Part shown: piece by piece, positions 16,683 through 27,729 of the stretch
Layout: every line of letters begins with the position of its first letter
Numbering within the stretch: position 1 is the first letter of the stretch
Assembly (NCBI RefSeq): GCF_000799735.1
Contig: NZ_JUHH01000001.1
Coordinates: 310,001 to 374,000, forward strand
Origin: Methylotenera sp. G11
GTDB taxonomy: Bacteria; Pseudomonadota; Gammaproteobacteria; Burkholderiales; Methylophilaceae
DNA length: 64,000 nt
Reading direction: 5' to 3'
Position numbers and translations under genes: made by a program
The notes under the pieces: generated by a model
Seen by the model: the letters and a program-made list of their open reading frames with translations, nothing else
Database searches by the model: none
What the model was told of the DNA's origin: nothing

Positions 16683-18404
16683 TCAGATGGGCTTGATTGA
16701 ATTGGGGATAATCGTTGCGCCAAAATCATTGATGAGTGCCTGCACGAAACCGTCTTCCTCAATCGCTGTTTCGGCATTGGCCTGTGCCTGCGCCTTTTCC
16801 TGGGAAATCTGCTTGGCCGGCGTGTTGCCTGTGCCGCCGATGCTGAACTGGAGCTTGATCTTTTTGCCAAAATACTGCGTAATCGCAGCACCCAGTTTTT
16901 CCTGGTAGTTCGGGGATAGCAGGTGTTTTTGCGCTTCCGGTACACTTAGTGAAATACTGCTGTCATCATAAGCGACCAGTTCACAGTGTTTTGCCAGTTC
17001 GCGCGCAAGGCCGAGTTTCAATTCATCCACCAGGCCGCGCCAGTTACCGTTGAAGTCACTGCTGCCTTGTTCATCAACGTATTCTGATGGTGCGTTAATC
17101 TCAGCAACCTCAGCTTGAATCTGCATCTCTGCGGGCGGTGGCTGAACAGGGGGTTCAACCGTAATGGCTTGTTGTCCGGCTGGTTCAGCTGCGGCAGCGG
17201 TTGCTACCGGCCTGGCCGCCGGCTTGCTTGTCTGGCTGTCAGCCTTGATGGCTGCAGTGGCGCGTTGCGCTGCAAGGGCCGCTGGTGCTGGCTTGACGGT
17301 ATTGGCTGTGCTGCTGGTTTCGTTGGGGGTGAATGCCAGCATGCGCAGCAGACTCATGGTGAAGCCTGCGTATTCGTCTGGTGCGAGGCTTATGTCACGG
17401 CGCCCCAGCAATGCAATCTGATAGTAAAGCTGCAAAGTTTCAGCGGATATTCTCTGTGCCAGTGACAGTAAAACCTCGCGTTCAGGCAAGTCATCCGCCA
17501 CGCTTTCAGGCACAGTCTGTGCAATTGCCACCTGATGCAGCAGCTGCGCAAAGTCATTGAGTGCCGCTTCAAATGAAATACTGCGTTCTTCCATCAGCTT
17601 GGCCTGGCTGATGATACTGCTGCCATCACCGGCAAGCAGCGCGTCTAATAATCGGTACAGATAGCTTTGATCGATAGCGCCCAGCATGGCGCGGACTTCG
17701 GTTTCATTGACTGCCTGGCCGCCGTAGGCAATGGCCTGGTCAGTCAGTGACAGCGCATCGCGCATGCTGCCGGCGGCGGCACGTGAAATCAGGTGTAGCG
17801 CGGTTGGCTCAAATGGAATGTTTTCCTGGCTGAGGATGTTCTGTAAATGGCCAATGATAGAAGTGCCGGCCATCTGGCGCAGATTGAATTGCAGGCAGCG
17901 CGACAGCACTGTCACAGGCACTTTTTGCGGGTCAGTGGTGGCCAGTATGAATTTAACGTGCGCTGGCGGTTCTTCGAGTGTCTTTAACATCGCGTTAAAA
18001 GCACTTTTGGATAACATGTGTACTTCGTCGATGATATACACCTTGAAGCGGCCGGCAGTCGGGGCATATTGAGCGTTATCGAGCAGGTCGCGCATCGCGT
18101 CGACTTGTGTGTTGCTGGCCGCATCCACTTCGATCAGGTCAACAAAACGGCCCTTGTCGATTTCTGTACAGGCGTTGCAAACGCCGCAGGGCCTGGCGGT
18201 AACGCCGGTTTCGCAGTTGAGAGATTTAGCCAGAATACGTGCCAGGGTGGTTTTGCCGACGCCGCGCGTCCCGGTAAACAGGTAGGCATGATGCAGGCGA
18301 TTCTGCTCGAGGGCATTGGTGAGCGCGCGCACTACATGGTCTTGCCCGACCAGTGTTTCAAAGGATTTTGGGCGCCATTTACGCGCCAGGACTTGATATG
18401 ACAT
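16683..18404 (-). CDS. dnaX: DNA polymerase III subunit gamma/tau
   Basis: Clamp-loader ATPase of the replisome. Walker A GTRGVGKTTLARIL at about residue 45, a zinc module (CETGVTARPCGVCNACTEID), Walker B IIDEVHML and sensor I VKFILATTDPQKVPVTVLSRC. The central Ala/Pro/Gln-rich linker (about 370-440) is disordered, followed by the tau C-terminal domain (LVDELKLGLARELAKHCEL). 573 residues is a tau form. I looked for an A-rich slippery heptamer as used in E. coli to make gamma; only a C-AAA-AAG near residue 520 was seen, too late to make gamma. Starts MSYQVLARKWRP, typical. Confidence 0.97.
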   Translation of the reverse strand: MSYQVLARKWRPKSFETLVGQDHVVRALTNALEQNRLHHAYLFTGTRGVGKTTLARILAKSLNCETGVTARPCGVCNACTEIDKGRFVDLIEVDAASNTQVDAMRDLLDNAQYAPTAGRFKVYIIDEVHMLSKSAFNAMLKTLEEPPAHVKFILATTDPQKVPVTVLSRCLQFNLRQMAGTSIIGHLQNILSQENIPFEPTALHLISRAAAGSMRDALSLTDQAIAYGGQAVNETEVRAMLGAIDQSYLYRLLDALLAGDGSSIISQAKLMEERSISFEAALNDFAQLLHQVAIAQTVPESVADDLPEREVLLSLAQRISAETLQLYYQIALLGRRDISLAPDEYAGFTMSLLRMLAFTPNETSSTANTVKPAPAALAAQRATAAIKADSQTSKPAARPVATAAAAEPAGQQAITVEPPVQPPPAEMQIQAEVAEINAPSEYVDEQGSSDFNGNWRGLVDELKLGLARELAKHCELVAYDDSSISLSVPEAQKHLLSPNYQEKLGAAITQYFGKKIKLQFSIGGTGNTPAKQISQEKAQAQANAETAIEEDGFVQALINDFGATIIPNSIKPI

Positions 18405-18498
18405 AGCCTAAACTTTAGCTGAAAAACATCTTTCCGTCTGTAAGTTTGGTGTATTTTTTTGTGATTTATGCTTTTAAAATGCAAGCAGAAAAAGAAGT

Positions 18499-18593
18499 GG
18501 CGAGCCTTTACCCCGGCACTTGCTCAATAGTTGTGGCTGCTTGCTTCCGCACCTGACCAGATTGGCTACTTCACAATGCGGGGGGGCCCGCCG
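18499..18593 (-). ncRNA. ffs: Signal recognition particle 4.5S RNA
   Basis: The minus strand contains the SRP domain IV core GTCAGGTGCGGAAGCAAGCA, with GGAA tetraloop and the asymmetric and symmetric internal loops that bind Ffh. The ends pair: GGCGGGCC at the 5' side with GGCTCGCC at the 3' side (one G-U), next to a CCCC/GGGG helix. About 95 nt, slightly shorter than the 114-nt E. coli RNA. It lies just upstream of dnaX, a common position in Betaproteobacteria, and guides inner-membrane proteins to FtsY and SecYEG. Confidence 0.92.
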
Positions 18594-18599
18594 GACGTA

Positions 18600-18605
18600 A
18601 TTTTA
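18600..18605 (-). promoter_or_regulatory. -10 box of the 4.5S RNA gene
   Basis: TAAAAT on the minus strand ends seven bases before the first paired base of the SRP RNA (18593), which fits a direct start of transcription at the mature 5' end. No good -35 box is seen at 16-18 bases upstream. Confidence 0.5.
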
Positions 18606-18667
18606 CAACACTTTACCAAGTTCACGGTAATCTAAAATCGGATATTTTTATTAAGACTTGTGTTTAT

Positions 18668-20509
18668 CTACCCGGCGCCATTGGCAAAATCTTCCAGCAC
18701 CTGTAAAAAGTCGTCGCCATAGCGCGTGAGCTTGGCCTGGCCTATACCGCTGATATTACCCATATCCGTCAGGCTGCCGGGCTTCTGGTTAAGGATTTCC
18801 AATAAAGTGCTGTCATGAAATATGACATAAGGCGGTACACCTTGTTCTTTTGCAAGTTCAGTGCGTTTGGCTTTGAGTGCGTGCCATAGCGGGTCTTCAT
18901 TGGCTTCGGCATAGCCTTCTTTCACGCGGGCGCCGCGCTCGGCTTTGCTGGATCTGCGTTTACTTGTGTCTTCGTCGCGGCGCAGCCAGACTTCTACTTC
19001 ATTGCGTAACACTGGACGACTTGCTTCTGTGAGTTTGATGCCGCCATAAGCTTCAATGTCGGTTTGCAGAAAGCCGCCGCTCACCAGCTGGCGAAATACA
19101 CTGCTCCATTGCTGTTGTGACAATGCTTTGCCTATGCCGAAAGTGCTTAGCTGATGATGCTGGAACTGCTCGACGCGACTGTTTTGTCTGCCAAGTAACA
19201 CATCAATCAGGTGTACAACCCCAAAGCGCTGACCCGTGCGGTAAACACATGACAGCGCCATTTGTGCTGCCTGAGTGGCATTCCAGGTGTCAACCGGTTC
19301 CAGGCAATTATCGCATTGCCGGCAGTTGCCATCGTGCTGCTCGCCAAAATAGCGCAATATGGTCTGGTGACGGCAACCGGTCGATTCGCAGAAGCCGAGC
19401 AGGGCGTCCAGTTTTTTCCTTTCAACCTGTTTGCGTTCTTCGGGTGCATCGCTGGAATCCAGCATCTGGCGCATGCTGACGACATCGCCCAGGCCATAGG
19501 TCATCCACGCATTGGCAGGCAGCCCATCCCGTCCGGCACGTCCGGTTTCCTGGTAGTAGCTTTCCATGCTTTTAGGTAAATCCAGGTGCGCTACAAAGCG
19601 TACATTCGGTTTATCAATGCCCATGCCGAAGGCGATGGTCGCCACCATGATAATGCCTTCTTCACGCAGAAATCTGTGCTGGTTGGTGTTGCGGATGCTG
19701 GCATCCAGGCCGGCATGGTAGGGTAGTGCATTCCAGCCGCGAGATTGCAGCCATTCGGCAGTTTCTTCCACTTTACGGCGTGACAGGCAATACACGATAC
19801 CAGCATCGTTCGGATGCTCTGCTTCCAGGAATGCTTCCAGCTGCTGGCGAGCGTTGTTTTTCTGTGTGATGCGATAGCGGATATTGGGACGGTCAAAGCT
19901 GGAAACAAACTGGTGCGCCTGTTCCAGATTGAGTCTTTCCACAATCTCGGCACGTGTCGGTGCATCGGCTGTTGCCGTTAAGGCAATACGCGGCACCTTG
20001 GGGAATCTTTCGTGCAGCGCCGTGAGCTTGCGATATTCGGGGCGGAAATCATGCCCCCATTGCGATACGCAGTGTGCCTCATCAATGGCAAACAAGGCAA
20101 TGCCCACGCGCTGGTCTAGCTGTTCCAGCAAATATGAGAAATTGCCTGTCAACAAACGCTCCGGCGCGACATAGAGGATTTTTAATTCGCCTTGCAGCAG
20201 ACGGTCAGTAATCGTATTGGCCTGTTGTGCATCCAGACTGGAATTCAGAAACGCCGCGGCTATACCCAGTTGCTGCAACGTGTCTACCTGGTCTTGCATC
20301 AGCGCTATGAGCGGTGAAACAATAATCGCCACACCATCGCGCAGCAGTGCGGGTAACTGGTAACACAAAGATTTTCCGCCGCCGGTAGGCATCAGCACCA
20401 GCGCATCGCCACCTGCGACGATGTGTTCAACCACGGCTTGCTGTTCGCCGCGGAAAGCGCTGTAACCGAATACTTCTTGCAGGCAATGCCGGGCGGACGA
20501 GTAAGACAT
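18668..20509 (-). CDS. recQ: ATP-dependent DNA helicase RecQ
   Basis: 3'-5' superfamily 2 helicase of the RecF pathway. Motif 0 ([17 protein letters not shown]), Walker [21 protein letters not shown] box [17 protein letters not shown] with the aromatic-rich loop, motif [12 protein letters not shown]. The RQC zinc site ([24 protein letters not shown] in pieces) and winged helix follow, then a C-terminal HRDC domain ([23 protein letters not shown]). 613 residues, like E. coli RecQ. Monocistronic on the minus strand. Confidence 0.97.
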   Translation of the reverse strand: MSYSSARHCLQEVFGYSAFRGEQQAVVEHIVAGGDALVLMPTGGGKSLCYQLPALLRDGVAIIVSPLIALMQDQVDTLQQLGIAAAFLNSSLDAQQANTITDRLLQGELKILYVAPERLLTGNFSYLLEQLDQRVGIALFAIDEAHCVSQWGHDFRPEYRKLTALHERFPKVPRIALTATADAPTRAEIVERLNLEQAHQFVSSFDRPNIRYRITQKNNARQQLEAFLEAEHPNDAGIVYCLSRRKVEETAEWLQSRGWNALPYHAGLDASIRNTNQHRFLREEGIIMVATIAFGMGIDKPNVRFVAHLDLPKSMESYYQETGRAGRDGLPANAWMTYGLGDVVSMRQMLDSSDAPEERKQVERKKLDALLGFCESTGCRHQTILRYFGEQHDGNCRQCDNCLEPVDTWNATQAAQMALSCVYRTGQRFGVVHLIDVLLGRQNSRVEQFQHHQLSTFGIGKALSQQQWSSVFRQLVSGGFLQTDIEAYGGIKLTEASRPVLRNEVEVWLRRDEDTSKRRSSKAERGARVKEGYAEANEDPLWHALKAKRTELAKEQGVPPYVIFHDSTLLEILNQKPGSLTDMGNISGIGQAKLTRYGDDFLQVLEDFANGAG

Positions 20510-20550
20510 AGATGCGTAATGTTCCGCTAATTGTGGTGTGAAAATGTTAG

Positions 20551-20579
20551 TAAGGCACCATGGTTTCCATGGTGCCTTA
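20551..20579 (-). terminator. 13-bp perfect hairpin between ybiT-type gene and recQ
   Basis: Arms TAAGGCACCATGG and CCATGGTGCCTTA pair perfectly around a TTT loop (AAA on the minus strand), 30 bases after the ABC-F stop codon and 42 bases before the recQ start. It has no long T-tract; it probably ends or stabilises the upstream mRNA, or reduces read-through into recQ. Confidence 0.5.
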
Positions 20580-20608
20580 CTGGAAAGTCTAAAGATGCCA
20601 GCTTAAGG

Positions 20609-22204
20609 TTATTCCACACCTTGGCTGAGCAGGTAGTCTTCATAGTTGCCGGTAAAGTCTACAATGCCATCTGCTTTGATTTCCAGAATACGCGTAGCGA
20701 TCGAGCTTACAAATTCACGGTCATGGCTGACAAAGAACAAGGTGCCCTTGTATTTGTCCAGGGCGGTATTCAATGCTTCGATAGATTCCATGTCCATATG
20801 GTTGGTCGGCTCATCCATCAGCAATACGTTGGTGTGCGCCAGCATCAGTTTGCCATACAGCATGCGGCCTTTCTCTCCACCTGACAGTACCTTGACCGAC
20901 TTTTTGGTGTCTTCGCCCGAGAACAGCAAACGGCCCAGCATGCTGCGCACCGTCTGGTCATCATCACCTTGCTGCGTGAATTTTGACATCCATTCAAACA
21001 AATCTTCGCCTTGCTCAAATTCGTATTCGTGGTCTTGTGCAAAATAGCCGATTTTCGCTTTTTCAGCCCATTTCACTTCACCGTGCTTGGGTTGCAGGTC
21101 ACCGGCCAGGCAACGCAGGAATGTGGTTTTACCGATACCGTTTTCACCGATGATCGCCACTTTTTCACCGGCTTCAAACATCATGTCGACGTCGTTGAAT
21201 AGCAGATGGTCAAAGCCATGGCTGAGTTTTTTCAGTTCAACTGCATTGCGGTGCAGTTTTTCGCGGTCATCATATTCAAAGCGGATAAACGGATACTGAC
21301 GTGAAGACGGCTTGAATTCTTCGATCTTGATTTTATCGATTTGCTTGGCGCGGCTGGTTGCTTGCTTGGCTTTTGACGCATTAGCTGAGAAGCGGCGCAC
21401 AAAGTCTTGCAAATCAGCAATTTGCTGCTTGGCTTTAGCGTTGTCTTTAGCCTGCTGCGCGCGCGCCGCAGTGCTGGCTTCCATGTAATCGTCATAGTTG
21501 CCTGGGTAAACCGCCAGCTTGCCGTAGTCCATATCGCAGGTATGGGTGCAGACCTGGTTCAGGAAGTGTCGGTCATGCGAAATGATGATCATGGTGCAGT
21601 TGCGGTTATTCAGCACATCTTCCAGCCAGCGAATGGTGTTGATGTCCAGGTTGTTGGTCGGCTCATCCAGCAGCAGGATATCCGGGTTGGCAAACAGCGC
21701 CTGCACCAGCAATACACGCAGTTTCCAGCCTGGTGCAACCGCACTCATCGGGCCATTGTGCTGTTCGATCGGTATGCCTACGCCTAACAGCAGCTCGCCG
21801 GCGCGTGCTTCAGCGGTATAGCCATCAAATTCTGCAAATACGGCTTCCAGCTCCGCTGCACGCATGTAGTCGTCTTCGGTGGCTTCCATGTTTGCGTAGA
21901 TCGCATTTTTCTCTACGTTTGCGTTCCACATCTGTTCGTGTCCCATCATGACTACGTCCAGCACGCGCTGGTCTTCGTAGGCAAACTGGTCTTGTCGCAA
22001 GAATGCCATGCGTTCATGGTTGTCGATTGAAATATTACCGGCAGTCGGTTCCAGTACCCCTGCGAGGATTTTCATGTAAGTGGATTTACCACAGCCGTTG
22101 GCACCTATCAGGCCATAACGGTTGTTATCGCCGAACTTGACTGAAATATTTTCAAACAGCGGCTTGGCGCCAAACTGCATGGTGATGTTATTACTGATTA
22201 ACAT
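20609..22204 (-). CDS. ybiT: ABC-F family ATPase, YbiT type
   Basis: Soluble tandem ABC ATPase acting on the ribosomal E site rather than in transport. Two nucleotide domains with Walker [10 protein letters not shown] and GENGIGKTT and signature motifs (second: [16 protein letters not shown]); Walker [12 protein letters not shown] and [11 protein letters not shown]. The P-site tRNA-interacting linker between the domains is rich in Lys/Ala ([20 protein letters not shown]). The N-terminus [20 protein letters not shown] and 531-residue length match YbiT rather than EttA (which has an arm). Its role is in translation under specific stress; exact function is open. Confidence 0.9.
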   Translation of the reverse strand: MLISNNITMQFGAKPLFENISVKFGDNNRYGLIGANGCGKSTYMKILAGVLEPTAGNISIDNHERMAFLRQDQFAYEDQRVLDVVMMGHEQMWNANVEKNAIYANMEATEDDYMRAAELEAVFAEFDGYTAEARAGELLLGVGIPIEQHNGPMSAVAPGWKLRVLLVQALFANPDILLLDEPTNNLDINTIRWLEDVLNNRNCTMIIISHDRHFLNQVCTHTCDMDYGKLAVYPGNYDDYMEASTAARAQQAKDNAKAKQQIADLQDFVRRFSANASKAKQATSRAKQIDKIKIEEFKPSSRQYPFIRFEYDDREKLHRNAVELKKLSHGFDHLLFNDVDMMFEAGEKVAIIGENGIGKTTFLRCLAGDLQPKHGEVKWAEKAKIGYFAQDHEYEFEQGEDLFEWMSKFTQQGDDDQTVRSMLGRLLFSGEDTKKSVKVLSGGEKGRMLYGKLMLAHTNVLLMDEPTNHMDMESIEALNTALDKYKGTLFFVSHDREFVSSIATRILEIKADGIVDFTGNYEDYLLSQGVE

Positions 22205-22231
22205 GTATTACTTTCTTTAAAAATACTATAT

Positions 22232-22319
22232 AGCCACAGATGAACACGGATAAACACAGATTAAAAACCAAATGCGTGAGAATCATTTATCTGTGTTCAT
22301 CGGCGTTTATCGGCGGTTG
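22232..22319. repeat. Inverted repeat of CACAGATGAACA-type units
   Basis: The gap between the ABC-F and nitroreductase genes holds two arms of about 28 bases in opposite orientation, one with GATGAACACGGATAAACACA, the other (CTGTGTTCATCGGCGTTTATC) its imperfect complement with six mismatches. Each arm is built from 10-12-base units of the form CAGATGAACA. Similar units recur in many unrelated bacterial genomes between genes. It could fold into a long hairpin in the nitroreductase-to-ybiT mRNA. Not a known insertion sequence that I can name. Confidence 0.6.
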
Positions 22320-22338
22320 AACAGACTTCTCGTTCTAT

Positions 22339-22941
22339 TCAGAACTTGTTGTAAACCACAACTTCATCCATTTTTAGCTGGCCACCACGCGGCTGGGCTT
22401 CTTTTGCAGCCTTGCCTACAACAACAAACATCACAGGGGTGTGGTCGTCTGGCAGGTTTAACAGCTTGGCTACCGCGTCAAAGTCAAAGCCATCCATCGG
22501 GCAGGTGTCATAGCCCATTTCTTTGGCCGCCAGCATGATGGTCATGGCGGCCATGCCGCATGAGCGCATCGCTTCATCGCGCTGTACCAGTTCATTACCG
22601 GCATAATACTGGTCAATCGCTGATACCAGGTAATCCTTTACCGGTTTGGATGCGTTTTCCCAGTAACGCTCAGGTTGTTTTGCCCAAGCGTGCAAGTCCG
22701 CAGTGAGTACGACTAGTAGCGAGGCTTCTTCAACCTGTGCCTGGTCCCAGCTCACGGCGCGGATTTCCTTGCGCAGTGCCGGGTCGGTAACAACAACGAA
22801 ACGCCAGTTCTGGATGTTGAATGCAGTAGGGGAAAGCATCGCTAATGACATCAGCCTGGCGATCTCATCTTCACTCATTTGGTGTTGCGGGTCATACGCC
22901 TTGACTGAGCGGCGTTCTAAAATGGCTTGGCTAACTTTCAT
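22339..22941 (-). CDS. Nitroreductase family flavoprotein
   Basis: FMN-dependent NAD(P)H oxidoreductase of the NfsB/YdgI-like nitroreductase fold, about 200 residues. FMN contacts: ERRSVKAYD (Arg-Arg-Ser) at the N-terminus, SPTAFNIQNWRFVVV (Ser/Asn), and the C-terminal phosphate-binding GKAAKEAQPRGG region. The physiological substrate (quinone, nitro compound or flavin) is not shown by sequence. Its start ATG overlaps the stop of the GreB-like gene by four bases (ATGA), so the two are coupled. Confidence 0.88.
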   Translation of the reverse strand: MKVSQAILERRSVKAYDPQHQMSEDEIARLMSLAMLSPTAFNIQNWRFVVVTDPALRKEIRAVSWDQAQVEEASLLVVLTADLHAWAKQPERYWENASKPVKDYLVSAIDQYYAGNELVQRDEAMRSCGMAAMTIMLAAKEMGYDTCPMDGFDFDAVAKLLNLPDDHTPVMFVVVGKAAKEAQPRGGQLKMDEVVVYNKF

Positions 22942-23444
22942 GATTTGTAATGAATATCCAGAATTTCTAAATTAATATTGCCGGCAGGACGTTGCCAGTT
23001 AACGGTTTCGCCGACCTTGTGACCGATTAGCGATTTCGCCAGCGGGGAAACCCAGCTCACCTTGTTGATGGATGCATTGGCTTCGTCTTCACCCACGATA
23101 TGGAATGTATGGCGGCTGCCTTCTTCATCTTCAACTTCAATGGTGGCGCCGAATAGCACCGTGTCGTGGTTTTGTGCCTTGGGGTCGACCAGGATGATCG
23201 AATCCAGGCGCGCACGCACGTAACGCAAATCGCGCTCGATCTCTGATACTTTGTCTTTTGCAAAAGTATCGTCATGCACATCTTTCAAGCTATTGAGCTG
23301 TGCGACCAGTGCTTCTTCCTGCGTTTGCAGCTCAAGTGCGCCGGTCGGCGTGACATAATTAGGGTGTTCGCTGATCGGGCGCTCTACAAGCTCTTCACCG
23401 CCTGCCTGTTCAAATCTTTCTTCATTTACAAATGCACGGCTCAT
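22938..23444 (-). CDS. GreA/GreB-family transcription factor, divergent tip
   Basis: 168 residues. An N-terminal coiled coil (about 38-90, LQTQEEALVAQLNSLKDVHD then SEIERDLRYVRARLDSI) precedes the FKBP-like C-terminal domain (VLFGATIEVEDEEGSRHTFHIVGEDEA, SPLAKSLIGHKVGETV), as in GreA/GreB, which enter the RNA-polymerase secondary channel and stimulate transcript cleavage. The usual acidic tip with E-N-A-x-Y is not seen; at the turn there is KDVHDDTFAKDK, keeping aspartates only. An extra N-terminal segment (about 1-35) is also unusual. So cleavage activity is uncertain; it may be a GreB-like competitor or stress factor. Overlaps the nitroreductase gene by four bases. Confidence 0.78.
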   Translation of the reverse strand: MSRAFVNEERFEQAGGEELVERPISEHPNYVTPTGALELQTQEEALVAQLNSLKDVHDDTFAKDKVSEIERDLRYVRARLDSIILVDPKAQNHDTVLFGATIEVEDEEGSRHTFHIVGEDEANASINKVSWVSPLAKSLIGHKVGETVNWQRPAGNINLEILDIHYKS

Positions 23445-23459
23445 AAACCAGTCCTTCCA

Positions 23460-25064
23460 TTATTCCCATTCTATGGTCGCCGGCGGCTTGCCTGAAACGT
23501 CATAGACGACGCGGTTAATGCCGCGCACTTCGTTGATGATGCGGTTGGAAACGCGGCCTAGCAATGCGTAAGGTAACTCAGCCCAGTGGGCGGTCATAAA
23601 GTCGCTGGTAACCACAGCACGCAAGGCAACCACGTAGTCATAGGTGCGACCATCACCCATTACGCCTACTGATTTCACGGGCAGGAATACGGTAAATGCC
23701 TGGCTGGTCAGGTCGTACCAGGTTTTGCCGGTTTTTTCATCCACTGTATTGCGCAGCTCTTCAATGAAAATCGCATCGGCACGGCGTAACAGGTCGGCAA
23801 ACTCTTTTTTCACTTCGCCTAAAATGCGCACGCCTAAGCCAGGGCCTGGGAATGGATGGCGATATACCATTTCTGCCGGCAGTCCTAGAGCCACGCCCAG
23901 CTCGCGCACTTCGTCCTTGAACAGGTCGCGCAATGGTTCCAGTAACTTCAGGCCTAATTGTTCCGGCAAGCCGCCCACATTGTGGTGGCTTTTGATGGTG
24001 ACCGCTTTTTTGGATTTGGCGCCGCCCGATTCGATGACGTCCGGATAAATCGTGCCTTGTGCCAAAAAGGTTGCGCCCTTATGGCCGCTATCGCCAGCCT
24101 TGAGTTTTGCAGCTTCAGCCTTAAAGACTTCGACAAACTCGTTGCCGATAATTTTACGTTTGGCTTCCGGGTCGCTGACGCCAGCAAGCTTGCCCATGAA
24201 TTGTGCTGTCGCATCGACATGAATCACTCTTGCATGCAAGCGGCCTGCAAACATTTCCATGACCATTTTGCCTTCGTCCAGGCGTAACAGGCCGTGGTCT
24301 ACGAATACACAGGTGAGCTGGTCGCCAATCGCACGGTGGATCAATGCAGCGGCAACGCTGGAATCCACGCCGCCCGATAAGCCTAAAATGACCTCTTCAT
24401 CACCCACTTGGCTGCGGATTTTTTCTACAGCCTCAGCAATGTGGTCTTTCATGATCCAGTCTGGTCTGGCGGCACAAATATCCAGTACAAAGCGGTTAAG
24501 CATGGCCTGGCCTTGCTTGGTATGCGTGACTTCCGGGTGAAATTGCACTGCGTAGAACTTGCGTGTTTCATCGGCCATTGCGGCAATCGGCGTGGTGTCA
24601 TTGCTGGCGATCACTTTAAAGCCTGGCGGTAATTCCGTTACTTTGTCGCCATGGCTCATCCATACATCCAGCAAGCCGTGGCCTTCTGCATTGGTGCTGT
24701 CCTGAATATCTCGGAACAGGGCAGAGTGGCCTCTAGCGCGCACTGCGGCATAACCGAACTCGCGTTTATGGCCGGCTTCAACCTTACCGCCCAATTGCTG
24801 CGCCATGGTTTGCATGCCGTAGCAGATGCCCAATACCGGCACACCTAATTCAAATACGGCCTGCGGCGCTTTGTCTGTCTCTTCTTCATACACGCTGGCA
24901 TGGCTACCGGAAAGGATGATGCCGTCAGCGCCAAAATTCCTTACAAAGTCGTCTGTTACTTCGCATGAGTGAATCTCACAGTAAACATGCGCTTCACGCA
25001 CGCGGCGAGCGATAAGCTGGGTAACTTGTGAGCCAAAATCTAGGATGAGGATTTTTGAATGCAT
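23460..25064 (-). CDS. guaA: GMP synthase (glutamine-hydrolysing)
   Basis: Converts XMP to GMP using glutamine and ATP. Class I glutamine amidotransferase domain with nucleophile [10 protein letters not shown] (about residue 82) and the [11 protein letters not shown]is/Glu pair; ATP pyrophosphatase domain with P-loop [13 protein letters not shown]-terminal dimerisation domain ending IEWE, the conserved terminus. 534 residues. Lies after guaB, with a hairpin in the 73-base spacer. Confidence 0.98.
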   Translation of the reverse strand: MHSKILILDFGSQVTQLIARRVREAHVYCEIHSCEVTDDFVRNFGADGIILSGSHASVYEEETDKAPQAVFELGVPVLGICYGMQTMAQQLGGKVEAGHKREFGYAAVRARGHSALFRDIQDSTNAEGHGLLDVWMSHGDKVTELPPGFKVIASNDTTPIAAMADETRKFYAVQFHPEVTHTKQGQAMLNRFVLDICAARPDWIMKDHIAEAVEKIRSQVGDEEVILGLSGGVDSSVAAALIHRAIGDQLTCVFVDHGLLRLDEGKMVMEMFAGRLHARVIHVDATAQFMGKLAGVSDPEAKRKIIGNEFVEVFKAEAAKLKAGDSGHKGATFLAQGTIYPDVIESGGAKSKKAVTIKSHHNVGGLPEQLGLKLLEPLRDLFKDEVRELGVALGLPAEMVYRHPFPGPGLGVRILGEVKKEFADLLRRADAIFIEELRNTVDEKTGKTWYDLTSQAFTVFLPVKSVGVMGDGRTYDYVVALRAVVTSDFMTAHWAELPYALLGRVSNRIINEVRGINRVVYDVSGKPPATIEWE

Positions 25065-25098
25065 AGAATGTGTGCGATTGAGATGATTAAAATGAAAA

Positions 25099-25123
25099 GT
25101 GGGCGGTTAACATAACCGCCCAC
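25099..25123 (-). terminator. Hairpin between guaB and guaA
   Basis: An 11-bp perfect stem (GTGGGCGGTTA with TAACCGCCCAC, 3-base loop) lies 15 bases after the guaB stop codon; on the minus strand it is followed by TTTTCATTTT. It looks like a partial terminator that would lower guaA expression relative to guaB. Confidence 0.6.
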
Positions 25124-25137
25124 CCGGTAAGATGCTA

Positions 25138-26610
<1,473 letters not shown>

Positions 26611-26624
26611 TTACCCAAAACGAA

Positions 26625-26630
26625 ATTATA
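26625..26630 (-). promoter_or_regulatory. -10 box of guaB
   Basis: A perfect TATAAT on the minus strand 27 bases upstream of the guaB ATG, giving a short leader of about 20 bases. The -35 region is weak (CGCTAA-like), which could reflect regulation, for example by purine or stringent control; no operator is recognised. Confidence 0.5.
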
Positions 26631-26786
26631 CAGAGTTATGTGCGTCTTAGCGAGTATGCTGGACATATTTTCAATAATTAAAATGTATTCTTGATGAAAA
26701 ACCACTATGTTTATTGCGGTATTGATTGTCGCCCTGATAACCAATAACATGTACATAGACTTAATTAATTCAAAAGAGGTAATGTG

Positions 26787-27305
26787 ATGAGAGCAGGTTC
26801 GTTATTCGTGTGGGCGGTGCTTCTGCCAGCCATGTTGCCGGCATTGGCGCATGCGGAAATTTACAAATGGAAAGATAAAGACGGCACGACCCGTTACAGC
26901 GATGTACCGCCGCCATCCAATATCAAGAATGAGTCTATGGGTAAAAAAATACCTAAAGCATTACCGCCGGCAGCTGCGGCACCAGTAGAAGGCGCCGCTG
27001 CGCCGGCTTCCGGCAAGGGCGGTGATGCGGCAGCGAAGGGCGGGGCTCCACTGACTAAAGAAGAGGCGGCTGCCAAACGTGCCCAGGAGGCCGAAGCGCA
27101 GAAAAAGGCTGATGCAGTCAAGCAGGCAGAGTTAAAGTACAGGCAGGAGAGCTGTGCGGCAGCCAGAAAAAACCAGGCGATGTTCGGTAACGGCGGCAGG
27201 ATGATGACGACGGACGATAAGGGCGAGCGCCGCTATATGGGTGATGAAGAGATCAGCAAGGGTAAGGCTGATGCGCAGCGTGATGTAGAAAAGTTTTGTG
27301 ACTAG
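26787..27305 (+). CDS. DUF4124 domain-containing periplasmic protein
   Basis: Exported protein of 172 residues with a signal peptide (about 1-24, ending ALAHA, before EIYKWKD). The DUF4124 core EIYKWKDKDGTTRYSDVPP follows directly. The rest is Ala/Pro/Gly-rich and then a Lys/Glu/Ala-rich helix; one cysteine pair (SCAAARK and the final KFCD). Function unknown. In many betaproteobacteria a DUF4124 gene lies between guaB and rnfH-ratA-smpB as here. ATG 26787 is preferred over GTG 26784 because AAGAGG lies seven bases upstream. Confidence 0.82.
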   Translation: MRAGSLFVWAVLLPAMLPALAHAEIYKWKDKDGTTRYSDVPPPSNIKNESMGKKIPKALPPAAAAPVEGAAAPASGKGGDAAAKGGAPLTKEEAAAKRAQEAEAQKKADAVKQAELKYRQESCAAARKNQAMFGNGGRMMTTDDKGERRYMGDEEISKGKADAQRDVEKFCD

Positions 27306-27323
27306 GCAGGTTTGTATTTGCCT

Positions 27324-27350
27324 GTGCCAAGGGGGGGAGGCCCCGGGCAC
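27324..27350. terminator. GC-rich hairpin between convergent genes
   Basis: GTGCC and GGCAC arms enclose an inner GGGG/CCCC helix, in the 71-base gap between the DUF4124 gene and rnfH, which point toward each other. No T-run follows on either side. A possible shared end structure; weakly supported. Confidence 0.3.
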
Positions 27351-27376
27351 GCCGGCGGTACGCGGCTGTGCAGATG

Positions 27377-27703
27377 TTATTCTTCAGGAAGGTCGCCGCC
27401 GCCTTTTCTCATGATCTTTCCATCTGCCGCCCGTTGTTTGCGCACCTCTTTAGGGTCGGCAATCAGCGGCCGGTAAATTTCCACCCGGTCTAAATGCCTG
27501 AGCACAGTATCCAGCCTGGTCGCTTTGCCAAAGATGCCTATTTTATTGGTGGCCAGGTCAATCTCCGGAAATTTTCTAATAATGCCTGATGCATGGATTG
27601 CATTTTCGGCGGTCGTACCGGCCTCTACTTTAACCGGGACTATCAATTGCTCATGCGGCAAAGCATAAGCGACTTCAACAGTAATTTCAGATGGGCTATT
27701 CAT
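27377..27703 (-). CDS. rnfH: RnfH-family ubiquitin-like protein
   Basis: A 108-residue beta-grasp protein: EITVEVAYALPHEQLIVPVKV, then AIHASGIIRKFPEIDL and VGIFGKAT-like NKIGIFGKATRLDTVLRHLDRVEIYRPL. These are the RnfH signature strands. The C-terminal basic tail (DPKEVRKQRAADGKIMRKGG) is common. RnfH occurs next to ratA and smpB in many proteobacteria; its molecular function is unresolved, and the pairing with ratA suggests a toxin-antitoxin-like or ribosome-linked role only by association. It is 26 bases downstream of ratA. Confidence 0.92.
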   Translation of the reverse strand: MNSPSEITVEVAYALPHEQLIVPVKVEAGTTAENAIHASGIIRKFPEIDLATNKIGIFGKATRLDTVLRHLDRVEIYRPLIADPKEVRKQRAADGKIMRKGGGDLPEE

Positions 27704-27729
27704 TTGGAACCTTTATAAAACGCTTACAT

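Noticed and set aside
16853-16870. C-AAA-AAG in dnaX as a programmed frameshift site
   Set aside because: It lies near residue 520, past the position where gamma should end, lacks the full A-AAA-AAG heptamer, and I see no upstream ribosome-site stimulator or downstream stem.
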